6,235 bases of DNA from an uncultured Caulobacter sp. (GCA_937991555.1 CALKHU010000024.1:1-6235), one strand, 5' to 3'. Positions 1 through 6,235 are shown, counted from the stretch's first letter. The notes: generated by a model not told the origin, from the letters alone. Translations and numbers: made by a program.

Positions 1-2
1 CG

Positions 3-1418
3 GCCGCGACCGCTGCGGAAGCGCCCGCGCCGGCGCCGGAAGCGGCCGCGCCGGCCGAGGCCGCCGCGCCGACCATCACGCCGACCGTGGACAAGGGCGA
101 CAACGCCTGGATGCTGCTGTCCTCGCTGCTGGTCCTGCTTATGATCGTGCCGGGCCTGGCGTTGTTCTACGGCGGCCTGGTCCGGCAGAAGAACATGCTG
201 TCCATGCTGATGCAGGTCTCGACCGTCACGGTCGTGGGCATGATCACCTGGGCTCTGTGGGGCTACAGCCTGGCCTTCACGGACGGCGGCGCCCTCGACA
301 GCTATGTCGGCGGCCTGAGCAAGCTGGGCCTGAAGGGCGTCGACACCACTACCCTGGTGGGCACCTTCTCGACCGGCGTGTCGATCCCCGAACTGACCTT
401 CGTGGCCTTCCAGATGACCTTCGCCTGCATCACCGCGGCGCTGGTGCTGGGCGGCCTCGCGGAGCGGATCAAGTTCTCGGCCACCGTCCTGTTCGCGGTC
501 CTCTGGCCGCTGGTCGTCTACTACCCGATGGCCCACATGGTCTGGTGGTGGGCGGGTCCCGACACCGTGGCCCTCAACCCGACCGCCCCCATCCAGGCGG
601 GCCTGCTGTGGAGCTGGGGCGCGCTCGACTTCGCCGGCGGCACCGTGGTCCACATCAACGCCGGCATCGCGGCCCTGGTCGGCGCGATCATCCTGGGCAA
701 GCGCACGGGCTTCCAGAAGGAGCCGATGCCGCCGCACAGCCTGACCCTGACCCTGGTCGGCGCCGGCCTGCTGTGGGTGGGCTGGTTCGGCTTCAACGCC
801 GGCTCGAACCTCGAAGCCAACAGCTACGCCTCGCTGGCCATGCTCAACACCTTCCTCGCCACCGCGGCCGCCGGCTTCAGCTGGACCGTGACCGAGTGGG
901 TCACGCGCAAGAAGGCCTCGATGCTCGGCATGGCCTCGGGCCTGATCGCCGGCCTGGTGGCCGTGACCCCGGCCGCCGGTTTCGCCGGACCGATGGGCTC
1001 GATCGTGCTGGGTCTGATCGTCAGCCCGATCTGCGTGATCTTCTGCTCGGCCATCAAGAACGCCCTGAAGTACGACGACAGCCTGGACGCCTTCGGCATC
1101 CACGCCATCGGCGGCATCGTCGGCGCCATCGCCACCGGCATCCTGGTCAGCCCCGACCTCGGCGGCGCCGGCATCGTCGACTACACGACCTGCGCGGCCG
1201 ACGGCGACATCTCGACCTGCGACGCGGCCGCCTACGCGATGGGCACCCAGGTCGCCAACCAGGTGAAGGCGGTCCTGTTCACCGTCGCCTGGTCGGGCAT
1301 CCTGTCGGCGGTCGTCTTCTTCGTGATCAAGATGGTCACCGGCCTTCGCGTCAGCCCGGAAGTCGAAGAGGAAGGCCTGGACATCTCCGAACACGGCGAG
1401 CGCGCCTACCACTCGTAG
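3..1418 (+). CDS. amtB: Ammonium transporter (Amt/AmtB family), 5' end missing
   Basis: Inner-membrane channel for ammonium uptake, normally a trimer whose cytoplasmic face is blocked by a PII protein. The frame is open to the window edge, so the true start is upstream. Numbering below counts from the GTG codon at 87. Before it lie about 28 Ala/Pro-rich residues, probably an exported leader or linker. GTG-87 has no Shine-Dalgarno sequence, so I do not take it as the start. Family hallmarks are visible: the first membrane helix with FYGGLVRQKN (27-36), FQMTFACIT (108-116, pore-gate Phe112), HMVW (150-153), DFAGGTVVHIN (181-191) with Asp181 and the first pore histidine His189, GWFGFNAGS (232-240), and FGIHAIGG (336-343) with the second pore histidine His339. 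The soluble tail ends in the typical GLDISEHGERAY (430-441). The length fits an intact 11-helix core. Cys369 and Cys378 lie in the predicted periplasmic loop before the last helix. A glnK gene often sits just upstream of amt, but that region is not visible. The family call is firm; the exact paralogue name is not. Confidence 0.95.
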   Translation, partial: AATAAEAPAPAPEAAAPAEAAAPTITPTVDKGDNAWMLLSSLLVLLMIVPGLALFYGGLVRQKNMLSMLMQVSTVTVVGMITWALWGYSLAFTDGGALDSYVGGLSKLGLKGVDTTTLVGTFSTGVSIPELTFVAFQMTFACITAALVLGGLAERIKFSATVLFAVLWPLVVYYPMAHMVWWWAGPDTVALNPTAPIQAGLLWSWGALDFAGGTVVHINAGIAALVGAIILGKRTGFQKEPMPPHSLTLTLVGAGLLWVGWFGFNAGSNLEANSYASLAMLNTFLATAAAGFSWTVTEWVTRKKASMLGMASGLIAGLVAVTPAAGFAGPMGSIVLGLIVSPICVIFCSAIKNALKYDDSLDAFGIHAIGGIVGAIATGILVSPDLGGAGIVDYTTCAADGDISTCDAAAYAMGTQVANQVKAVLFTVAWSGILSAVVFFVIKMVTGLRVSPEVEEEGLDISEHGERAYHS

Positions 1419-1441
1419 GCCGTCTCACCGGACAGGGAACG

Positions 1442-1470
1442 GGGCGCGGATCGAAAGGTCCGCGCCCTTT
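1442..1470 (+). terminator. Probable intrinsic terminator of amt, possibly bidirectional
   Basis: A perfect 9-bp GC stem (GGGCGCGGA at 1442-1450, TCCGCGCCC at 1459-1467) is extended inward by a U-G and a C-G pair, closing a GAAA tetraloop (1453-1456). It is followed by TTTCTC. It begins 23 bases after the amt stop codon. The T-tract is short, so termination may be partial. The same hairpin lies about 30 bases beyond the ispE stop on the opposite strand, where it has no real T-run but could still protect or end that transcript. Confidence 0.7.
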
Positions 1471-1496
1471 CTCGTAATTGGATCCTGCCTCCAGCG

Positions 1497-2366
1497 TCAC
1501 CCGATCCGGCAGCGGCGAACCCACCAGTCCGGACGCATCGCCTCCAGCCGCTCGGCGAGGCTTTCGGCCTCGATGTCGCCGGCGCAGAGGGCGAAGCAGG
1601 TGGCGCCGGAACCGCTCATCCGGCCCAGCAACGTCTCCGGCTCGCCGCGCAGGGTCTCCAGCACCTCGCCGATGCGGGGCTCCAGCCGCACGGCCGGCGC
1701 CTCCAGGTCGTTGCGGCAGTAGCTGAGGAAAGCGGCCAGCTCCTCCGGCCCCTCGAACACGTCGGGCAGCGGCGGCAGGTCGTCGCCGCCGGGCGCGCCG
1801 TCAGCGTCATAGGCGCGGTAGACGGCCCCTGTCGGCGACGGAACCCGCGGATTGACCAGCACGGCGTCGACCGGCCGGAAGGCAGGCGGCGTCGAGAGGA
1901 TGTCGCCCCTTCCCTGCGCCATCGCCGTCTCGGCCCAGAGGCAGACCGGTCCGTCGGCGCCGAGACCGGCGGCGATCGCGGTCAGCATCTCGTCCTGGAT
2001 CGGCAGGCGGAGGGCGTCGCGCAGCAAGCGCAGGGTCGCGCCGGCGTCCGAGGATCCGCCGCCGAGGCCGGCCGCGACCGGCAGCTGCTTGTCGAGGATC
2101 AGGCGGAACGGCGGCTGCGGACCGCCGACCCGCGCCAGCAGCGCCTTCGCCGCGCGGACGACGAGGTTGTCCTCCCCGCCCTCGAGCCCCGCCGCGAACG
2201 GGCCGGTGACCTCGAACTCCAGGGCGTCCGCCGGCTGCACGGCCACCCGGTCGCCGACGTCGGCGAAGGCCATCAGGCTGGCGAGCGGATGATAGCCGTC
2301 CGCCGCCGGCGGGCCGACATGGAGGAACAGGTTGATCTTCGCCGGCGCGAAAGCTGAGAGGCTCAT
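1497..2366 (-). CDS. ispE: 4-diphosphocytidyl-2-C-methyl-D-erythritol kinase
   Basis: Cytoplasmic GHMP-family kinase. It phosphorylates CDP-methylerythritol at the 2-hydroxyl using ATP, the fourth step of the MEP pathway to IPP and DMAPP. The 289 residues match the usual family length. All three GHMP motifs are present: APAKINLFLHV at 7-17 with the catalytic lysine Lys10; the ATP-binding glycine loop PVAAGLGGGSSDAGAT at 96-111; and MSGSGATCFAL at 250-260. GADGP at 136-140 holds the expected catalytic Asp138. The residue after this Asp is Gly, where I would expect Val in most homologues. The ATG at 2364-2366 is chosen because it places Lys10 at the family position. No good Shine-Dalgarno sequence precedes it. 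The gene follows the TPR gene by 32 bp on the same strand, which suggests co-transcription, and it converges with amt. Function is well supported. Confidence 0.95.
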   Translation of the reverse strand: MSLSAFAPAKINLFLHVGPPAADGYHPLASLMAFADVGDRVAVQPADALEFEVTGPFAAGLEGGEDNLVVRAAKALLARVGGPQPPFRLILDKQLPVAAGLGGGSSDAGATLRLLRDALRLPIQDEMLTAIAAGLGADGPVCLWAETAMAQGRGDILSTPPAFRPVDAVLVNPRVPSPTGAVYRAYDADGAPGGDDLPPLPDVFEGPEELAAFLSYCRNDLEAPAVRLEPRIGEVLETLRGEPETLLGRMSGSGATCFALCAGDIEAESLAERLEAMRPDWWVRRCRIG

Positions 2367-2368
2367 GA

Positions 2369-2388
2369 CCGTGGTTTACGCGCCACGG
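2369..2388. repeat. Short inverted repeat just upstream of ispE
   Basis: A perfect 6-bp inverted repeat (CCGTGG at 2369-2374, CCACGG at 2383-2388) with an 8-base spacer fills most of the 32-bp gap between the TPR stop and the ispE start. On the - strand transcript the hairpin would end two bases before the ispE ATG, exactly where a ribosome binding site would be. With so short a stem it could be chance in GC-rich DNA. Confidence 0.35.
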
Positions 2389-2398
2389 CCCCGCCGCG

Positions 2399-4126
2399 CT
2401 ACTTCGTCGCCACCGCCGCGCCCCCGGCGGGCGGCAGACCGGTCTTCAGCTTGGCCTCGGCGTCGGCCTTGATGGCGGGCGTCGGGTCCAGGCTGAGCGC
2501 ACGACTCCACTGGAACCGCGCCTCGATGGTCCGGCCCACGCGCCAGTAGGCGTCGCCGAGGTGGTTGTTGATCTCCGGATCGGCCGGAGACAGCAGCACC
2601 GCCTCCTCCAGCTTCTCGACCGCGTTGCGGTAGTCGCCGATGCGGTAGTAGGCCCAGCCGAGGGAGTCGACCATGGCTCCGGAGCGCGGGTTGGCCGCCA
2701 CCGCGCGCTTGACCATGTCCATGGCCTCGCTGAGCCGCTCGCCCCGGTCGATCCAGGCGTAGCCGAGGTAGTTGAGCAGGTCGGGCTCGTTCGGCTGCTG
2801 CGCCAGGGCCGCGACCAGATCCTTCTCCGCCGCCGCCCACTGACCCGAGCGCTCCAGCGCGATGCCGCGCATGTAGAGCAGACGCCAGTCAGGCGTGCCC
2901 CCGGCCCGCTCGATGACGCCGTCCAGCACCTTCGCCGACTCCGCGTAGCGTTCGTTGGCGCGCAGCAGGTCGGCGTAGGTCACCGCGGCGTCGCGGTCAT
3001 TCGGCGAGGCGTCGTAGGCCTGCCCTGCCATCGCCAGCCCCTGCTCGGACTCCTTCTCGCCCTGGTAGCTCCAGGCCAGCTTGGCCCGGACCCCGGGGTA
3101 GTAGGCGGAGGTCGCCGGAATGGCGGCCCAGGCCTCGCGGGCGGCCTCGCTCTCGCCGAGCGCGCTCAGGACGTCGCCGAGCAGCACGCGGGCGTCCTCG
3201 CGGGTCGGATCGAGGTAGAGCGACATGCGCACATAGGCGAGGGCCATCTCGTTCTGGCGTTCGGCGGCGAAGGCGGTGGCCGCGGGCAGCAGCGCGCGCG
3301 CCGCGCCCTGGCGGATATCGGGCAGCGCCGGCGGCTTGCCGCGCCGGGCGGCGCGCTCGCGGGCGAGGCGCAGGCCGATGTCGTTGGGCGACTGCTGCAG
3401 GGCCTTGTCGTAGAGCGCGACGGCGTCGGCGCGGCGCCCGCGCCGCTCGAGGAAGGCGCCGTGGTCGAGCACGAACAGGATGCCGGCGTCGCCGAGGCCG
3501 GTCAGGGCCATGTAGCCGGTCTCGGCCTCGTCGTAGCGCTTCGCCCGTTCGAACAGCAGCGCCTGGCCGAGCTGGCCGAACACCTCGACCAGCCGGTCGC
3601 CGCGCACATCCGGACGGGCGACGGCCGCTTCCTTCTGCCCGGCGGCGGCGGCCGCCCAGGGCGTGAGCAGCGCGGCGGCCTGGCGGTGGGGCACGGTGAC
3701 AGCGCCGCTCGACAGCAGGTCCATGGCCTCCCTGCCGCGGTTGTCGCCGATCGCCGCCACGACCTTCTCCAGCGCGCCGAGGCGCTGCAGCGTGAGGCCG
3801 GCGTCCTCGCCCGGCGCCAGCTGGGCGGCGCGCGGCACGTCGCCGGCGAACACCGCGGCGATGAAGGTCCGCGTGCCGAAGTCGCCGGCGTCGAGGTCGG
3901 CCGCGCGGGCCCGGTCGAAGTAGTCGAGCGCCAGCGCGTTACGGCCGTCGTTGAGGGCCGCCTGCGCGGCCAGGAACAGGCCATAGGCCGAGACCGGATC
4001 GCGGTCGTCGAAGGCGACCTCGGCGGGGGGCGGCGCCTTGGCGGGCCTGGCGAGCGCGGGCGAGGCCAGCGCGAGGGCGGCGAAGGCGAGCGGGACGAGA
4101 GCGGGCAAGGCGTGACGCGGCTTCAT
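2399..4126 (-). CDS. Exported tetratricopeptide-repeat protein of unknown function
   Basis: A 575-residue protein with a classic signal peptide: Lys/Arg near the start, a hydrophobic core at about 8-22, and an ALA cleavage motif ending at residue 26. It is therefore probably periplasmic or attached to the envelope. No lipobox cysteine is visible. The rest is mostly helical repeats. The clearest TPR units are at about 178-212, 214-249, 342-377, 378-413, 414-447, 448-482, 483-517 and 518-551, with the typical small and aromatic positions (LGYAW, LGWAYYRIGDY, LGDAYWRVGR) and Asn/Asp-Pro turns between helices. A more degenerate repeat lies at about 47-80. The last three repeats are the most canonical and probably the binding surface. 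The tail from 552 is Ala/Lys/Gly-rich. There is no catalytic domain, so a scaffold or assembly role is the most that can be inferred. The ATG at 4124-4126 gives an intact signal peptide; GGCGAG nine bases upstream is a weak ribosome binding site. The gene lies between ETF-QO and ispE on the same strand. Confidence 0.85.
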   Translation of the reverse strand: MKPRHALPALVPLAFAALALASPALARPAKAPPPAEVAFDDRDPVSAYGLFLAAQAALNDGRNALALDYFDRARAADLDAGDFGTRTFIAAVFAGDVPRAAQLAPGEDAGLTLQRLGALEKVVAAIGDNRGREAMDLLSSGAVTVPHRQAAALLTPWAAAAAGQKEAAVARPDVRGDRLVEVFGQLGQALLFERAKRYDEAETGYMALTGLGDAGILFVLDHGAFLERRGRRADAVALYDKALQQSPNDIGLRLARERAARRGKPPALPDIRQGAARALLPAATAFAAERQNEMALAYVRMSLYLDPTREDARVLLGDVLSALGESEAAREAWAAIPATSAYYPGVRAKLAWSYQGEKESEQGLAMAGQAYDASPNDRDAAVTYADLLRANERYAESAKVLDGVIERAGGTPDWRLLYMRGIALERSGQWAAAEKDLVAALAQQPNEPDLLNYLGYAWIDRGERLSEAMDMVKRAVAANPRSGAMVDSLGWAYYRIGDYRNAVEKLEEAVLLSPADPEINNHLGDAYWRVGRTIEARFQWSRALSLDPTPAIKADAEAKLKTGLPPAGGAAVATK

Positions 4127-4195
4127 CCCGCGAAGCTCGCCGGAAACTTTGACCGCCGCAAGGCGGATCGTGCGGCGGGTGACATGGGCCGCGGG

Positions 4196-4226
4196 TTCGA
4201 GCCCCCGATGCGGTCGGGGGCTCGAA
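4196..4226. repeat. Perfect 13-bp inverted repeat between ETF-QO and TPR genes
   Basis: TTCGAGCCCCCGA (4196-4208) and its exact reverse complement TCGGGGGCTCGAA (4214-4226) are separated by five bases (TGCGG). It begins 11 bases after the ETF-QO stop codon, so on the - strand transcript it would form a very stable hairpin just past the coding end. No T-run follows on either strand. It could be an atypical terminator, an mRNA 3'-end stabiliser that lowers expression of the downstream TPR and ispE genes, or a copy of a dispersed palindrome. Confidence 0.9.
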
Positions 4227-4237
4227 GCGCGCGCCGT

Positions 4238-5923
4238 CTACATGTTCGGGTAGTTCGGGCCGCCGCCGCCTTCCGGCGTCGTCCAGACGATGTTCTGCGA
4301 CGGGTCCTTGATGTCGCAGGTTTTGCAGTGGACGCAGTTCTGGGCGTTGATCTGGAACTTGGGATTGTTCCCCTGCTCGTCGTAGAGCACCTCGTACACG
4401 CCGGCCGGGCAGTAGAGGCGCGCCGGCTCGCCGTAGCGCGGCAGGTTGACCTCGATGGGCACGCTGGGGTCCTTCAGCTTCAGGTGCGCCGGCTGGTCTT
4501 CCTCGTGGTTGGTCGCCGAAAGGAACACCGAGCCCAGCTTGTCGAAGCTGATCACGCCGTCGGGCTTGGGATAGACGATCGGCTTGTAGTCCGCCGCCAG
4601 GCCGGTGGAGGCGGCGTCGGTCTTCTCGTGCTTCATCGAGCCGGCGCCGGTGAACAGCGAGAAGCCGCCGGTCAGGTGGTTGACCCACATGTCGACCATG
4701 CCCAGCGCGGCGCCCATCAGCGTGCCGAACTTCGTCAGCAGCGGCTTGGCGTTGCGGACGATCCGCAGCTCCTTCGCCACCCAGCTGCCTTCCAGGGCCG
4801 TCTGGTAGCCGGTCAGCTCGTCCGCCTGGCGGCCTTCGCCCAGGGCGGCGTAGGCCGCTTCCGCGGCCAGCATGCCGCTCTTCATGGCGTTGTGGCTGCC
4901 CTTGATCCGCGGGACGTTCACGAAGCCGGCGGAGCAGCCGATCAGGGCACCGCCCGGGAAGGTCAGCTTGGGGATCGACTGCCAGCCGCCCTCGGTGATC
5001 GCGCGGGCGCCGTAGGCGATGCGCTTGCCGCCTTCGAGGTAGGGCTTGACCGACGGATGCTGCTTGAACCGCTGGAACTCGTCGAACGGCGACAGCCACG
5101 GGTTCTTGTAGTTGAGGTGCACCACGTAGCCGATCGAGATGTAGTTCTCGCCGAAATGGTACATAAAGCTGCCGCCGCCGGTGCCGTTGTCCAGCGGCCA
5201 TCCGGTGGTGTGGACGGCGAGGCCGGGCCGGAAGTTCGTGTCCGGAACCTGCCACAGCTCCTTTATGCCGATGCCATACTTCTGCGGGCTCTTGCCGGCG
5301 CGCAGGTCGTACTTCGCCTCGAGCACCTTGGCCAGCGAGCCGCGCACCCCCTCGGCGATGAAGACGTACTTGCCGTGCAGCTCCATGCCCGGCTGGTAGT
5401 CCGGTTTGTGCTCGCCGTCCTTGGCGATGCCGACGACGCCGACCACGACGCCCTTCACCGAGCCGTCCTCGCGGAACACCAGATCGGAAGCGGCGAAGCC
5501 CGGATAGATCTCGACGCCCAGCGCCTCGGCCTGGCCCGCAAGCCAGCGACAGACGTTGCCCAGCGAGGCGATGTAGCAGCCATGGTTGTGCATGAACGGC
5601 GGCATGGCGAACATCGGCAGGTCGATCTCGCCCTGTTCGCCGAGCAGCAGGAACTTGTCCTTCTCGACCGGGGTCTCGAGCGGCGCGCCGAGCGCCTTCC
5701 AGTCCGGAATCAGCTCGTTCAGCGCCTTGGGATCGATGACCGCGCCGGACAGGATGTGGGCGCCGACCTCGGAGCCCTTCTCGACCAGGGCGACGCTGAT
5801 CTCACGGCCGTGCTCGGCCTCGAGCTGCTTGAGCCGGATCGCCGCGGCCAGGCCCGAGGGGCCGCCGCCGACGATGACGACGTCGTATTCCATGGATTCG
5901 CGTTCGACGGCGTCTTCGGACAT
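4238..5923 (-). CDS. Electron transfer flavoprotein-ubiquinone oxidoreductase (ETF-QO)
   Basis: Membrane-associated flavoprotein that takes electrons from reduced ETF, which is loaded by acyl-CoA and amino-acid dehydrogenases, and passes them through FAD and a 4Fe-4S cluster to ubiquinone. The 561 residues match the bacterial family length. A dinucleotide-binding fold opens the protein, with DVVIVGGGPSG at 14-24. Conserved blocks include GAHILSGAVIDP (54-65), IAEGVRGSLAK (189-199), GCSAGFVNVPRIKG (329-342) and SHNAMKSGMLAAEA (343-356). The C-terminal ferredoxin-like part supplies the cluster ligands Cys505, Cys530, Cys533 and Cys536, with the C-x24-C-x2-C-x2-C spacing known for this enzyme. 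ATG at 5921-5923 is preferred over the internal Met11 because AGGGGA lies at a good distance upstream. The genes for ETF itself are not in the window. A promoter with a near-consensus -35 precedes the gene. The assignment is very secure. Confidence 0.97.
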   Translation of the reverse strand: MSEDAVERESMEYDVVIVGGGPSGLAAAIRLKQLEAEHGREISVALVEKGSEVGAHILSGAVIDPKALNELIPDWKALGAPLETPVEKDKFLLLGEQGEIDLPMFAMPPFMHNHGCYIASLGNVCRWLAGQAEALGVEIYPGFAASDLVFREDGSVKGVVVGVVGIAKDGEHKPDYQPGMELHGKYVFIAEGVRGSLAKVLEAKYDLRAGKSPQKYGIGIKELWQVPDTNFRPGLAVHTTGWPLDNGTGGGSFMYHFGENYISIGYVVHLNYKNPWLSPFDEFQRFKQHPSVKPYLEGGKRIAYGARAITEGGWQSIPKLTFPGGALIGCSAGFVNVPRIKGSHNAMKSGMLAAEAAYAALGEGRQADELTGYQTALEGSWVAKELRIVRNAKPLLTKFGTLMGAALGMVDMWVNHLTGGFSLFTGAGSMKHEKTDAASTGLAADYKPIVYPKPDGVISFDKLGSVFLSATNHEEDQPAHLKLKDPSVPIEVNLPRYGEPARLYCPAGVYEVLYDEQGNNPKFQINAQNCVHCKTCDIKDPSQNIVWTTPEGGGGPNYPNM

Positions 5924-5930
5924 GGCGGTT

Positions 5931-5937
5931 TCCCCTT
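5931..5937 (-). promoter_or_regulatory. Ribosome binding site of ETF-QO
   Basis: On the - strand this reads AAGGGGA, seven bases before the ATG at 5923. It is the best Shine-Dalgarno match in the window and supports this start over the in-frame ATG at 5893. Confidence 0.8.
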
Positions 5938-5952
5938 GCTCTTCCGAGGGTC

Positions 5953-5981
5953 TTAATCCGAGCGGACGCAGGGTCGGTCAA
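5953..5981 (-). promoter_or_regulatory. Probable housekeeping sigma promoter of ETF-QO
   Basis: Read on the - strand: a -35 TTGACC (5976-5981), a 17-base spacer, then a -10-like GATTAA (5953-5958). The -35 matches the consensus at five of six positions; the -10 is weaker (three of six). Transcription would start near 5946, giving a leader of about 23 bases that contains the ribosome binding site. The arrangement is self-consistent, but no operator site is evident. Confidence 0.6.
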
Positions 5982-6012
5982 GCGGGAAAGCGCACCGTCC
6001 CCGAGACCGCCG

Positions 6013-6042
6013 CTGGCCGAAGCCCGCCGGGACGGCTAAGTC
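6013..6042 (+). promoter_or_regulatory. Possible promoter for the rightmost gene
   Basis: GCTAAGTC (6035-6042) resembles the GCTA-type -10 element of Caulobacter-like bacteria. The -35 candidate 16 bases upstream (CTGGCC, 6013-6018) is poor. If real, transcription would begin at or next to the GTG at 6049, making a leaderless message. This is tentative. Confidence 0.3.
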
Positions 6043-6048
6043 TGGCGC

Positions 6049-6235
6049 GTGACCGCCGTCTCCGACATCCGCGCCGCCGAAGCCGCCCTCGCCTTCTGGG
6101 CCGAGGCCGGCGTCGACACGGCCTTCGCGGATGAGGCCATAGACCGGCTGGCGGAAGGCGCCGAGCGGCTGAAGGCCAGGGCCCAGCCCGCGCCCCGTCC
6201 GCTCAAGGCCGCGGCCGCGGCGCCGGGCGCGCCGG
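6049..6235 (+). CDS. N-terminus of a probable family 4 uracil-DNA glycosylase (3' end missing)
   Basis: 62 codons are visible before the right edge. A TAA at 6037-6039 closes the frame upstream, and GTG at 6049 is the first possible start; no in-frame ATG follows within the window. The residues include EAALAFWAEAGVD (11-23), followed by a charged helix (DRLAEGAERLK) and an Ala/Pro-rich linker. This matches my recollection of the N-terminal extension of alphaproteobacterial type 4 uracil-DNA glycosylases, which have a short helix with FW/WW-x-x-AGVD, then a linker, then the iron-sulfur catalytic domain. That enzyme removes uracil from DNA in base excision repair. The catalytic motifs and cluster cysteines would lie beyond the window, so the function is inferred from the N-terminus alone. 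No Shine-Dalgarno sequence sits at normal spacing. The gene is divergent from ETF-QO. Confidence 0.6.
   Translation, partial: MTAVSDIRAAEAALAFWAEAGVDTAFADEAIDRLAEGAERLKARAQPAPRPLKAAAAAPGAP

Noticed and set aside
87..89. GTG as the true start of the ammonium transporter.
   Set aside because: No ribosome binding site precedes it, and the frame continues upstream with Ala/Pro-rich protein-like sequence to the window edge.
257..1477. Long + strand open frame overlapping amt in another frame.
   Set aside because: Its translation is an Arg/Gly/Pro-rich string with no domain, typical of an out-of-frame reading of a high-GC gene; amt motifs are clear in the correct frame.
4151..4215. tRNA-like stretch on the + strand: GCGGGTTCGAGC resembles a T-arm, and GACCGC/GCGGTC could pair as an acceptor stem.
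   Set aside because: The span is only 65 bases, the T-stem has mismatches, and no anticodon arm can be drawn. The TTCGAGC is part of the 13-bp inverted repeat.
4127..4237. A separate promoter for the TPR gene in the 111-bp gap.
   Set aside because: No pair of -35 and -10 elements with acceptable spacing was found; only hairpins are evident (4196-4226 and a small CCGCC-GCAA-GGCGG at 4153-4166).
2561..5956. The 1,131-codon antisense frame as a real gene.
   Set aside because: It mirrors the codons of two well-supported genes, has no recognisable domain, and is explained by the absence of TTA, CTA and TCA codons in them.
1..6235. Mobile elements, CRISPR arrays, phage or defence genes.
   Set aside because: No transposase, terminal repeats, regularly spaced repeats or defence domains are visible; all genes are housekeeping types with uniform composition.

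Overview
The window is GC-rich chromosomal DNA (roughly 70% G+C by eye). Its gene content fits an alphaproteobacterium, most likely of the Caulobacter/Phenylobacterium/Brevundimonas group; that placement is inferred from protein style and codon bias, not from a search. I see no mobile element, CRISPR array, rRNA, complete tRNA or phage gene. It reads as a housekeeping region, and I found no convincing new biological system in it.

Layout from left to right. A + strand ammonium transporter gene (amt family) enters from the left edge with its 5' end missing and stops at 1418. A hairpin at 1442-1467 fills the short gap to the convergent - strand block and probably terminates amt. The - strand block, in transcription order from the right, is: ETF-ubiquinone oxidoreductase (5923 to 4238); a 111-bp gap with a perfect 13-bp inverted repeat; an exported TPR-repeat protein of unknown function (4126 to 2399); a 32-bp gap with a small inverted repeat; and ispE, the fourth-step kinase of the MEP isoprenoid pathway (2366 to 1497). 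A 125-bp divergent intergenic region (5924-6048) carries a recognisable promoter and ribosome binding site for the ETF-QO gene. It also holds a possible promoter for a + strand gene that starts with GTG at 6049 and runs off the right edge. That last gene looks like the N-terminus of a family 4 uracil-DNA glycosylase.

How the genes fit together. Amt takes up ammonium and is usually controlled by a PII protein (GlnK), which would lie outside the window. ETF-QO passes electrons from fatty-acid and amino-acid dehydrogenases through ETF into the ubiquinone pool. IspE supplies isoprenoid precursors, including those for the quinone side chain. The TPR protein between them is probably periplasmic or envelope-associated, and nothing in it points to a specific activity. 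ETF-QO, TPR and ispE may be partly co-transcribed, but the hairpin after ETF-QO could separate the last two from the first.

The features most worth a second look are the 13-bp hairpin at 4196-4226, the possible leaderless GTG start at 6049, the weak ribosome binding context of ispE, and a more than 1,100-codon antisense open frame that codon bias appears to explain.
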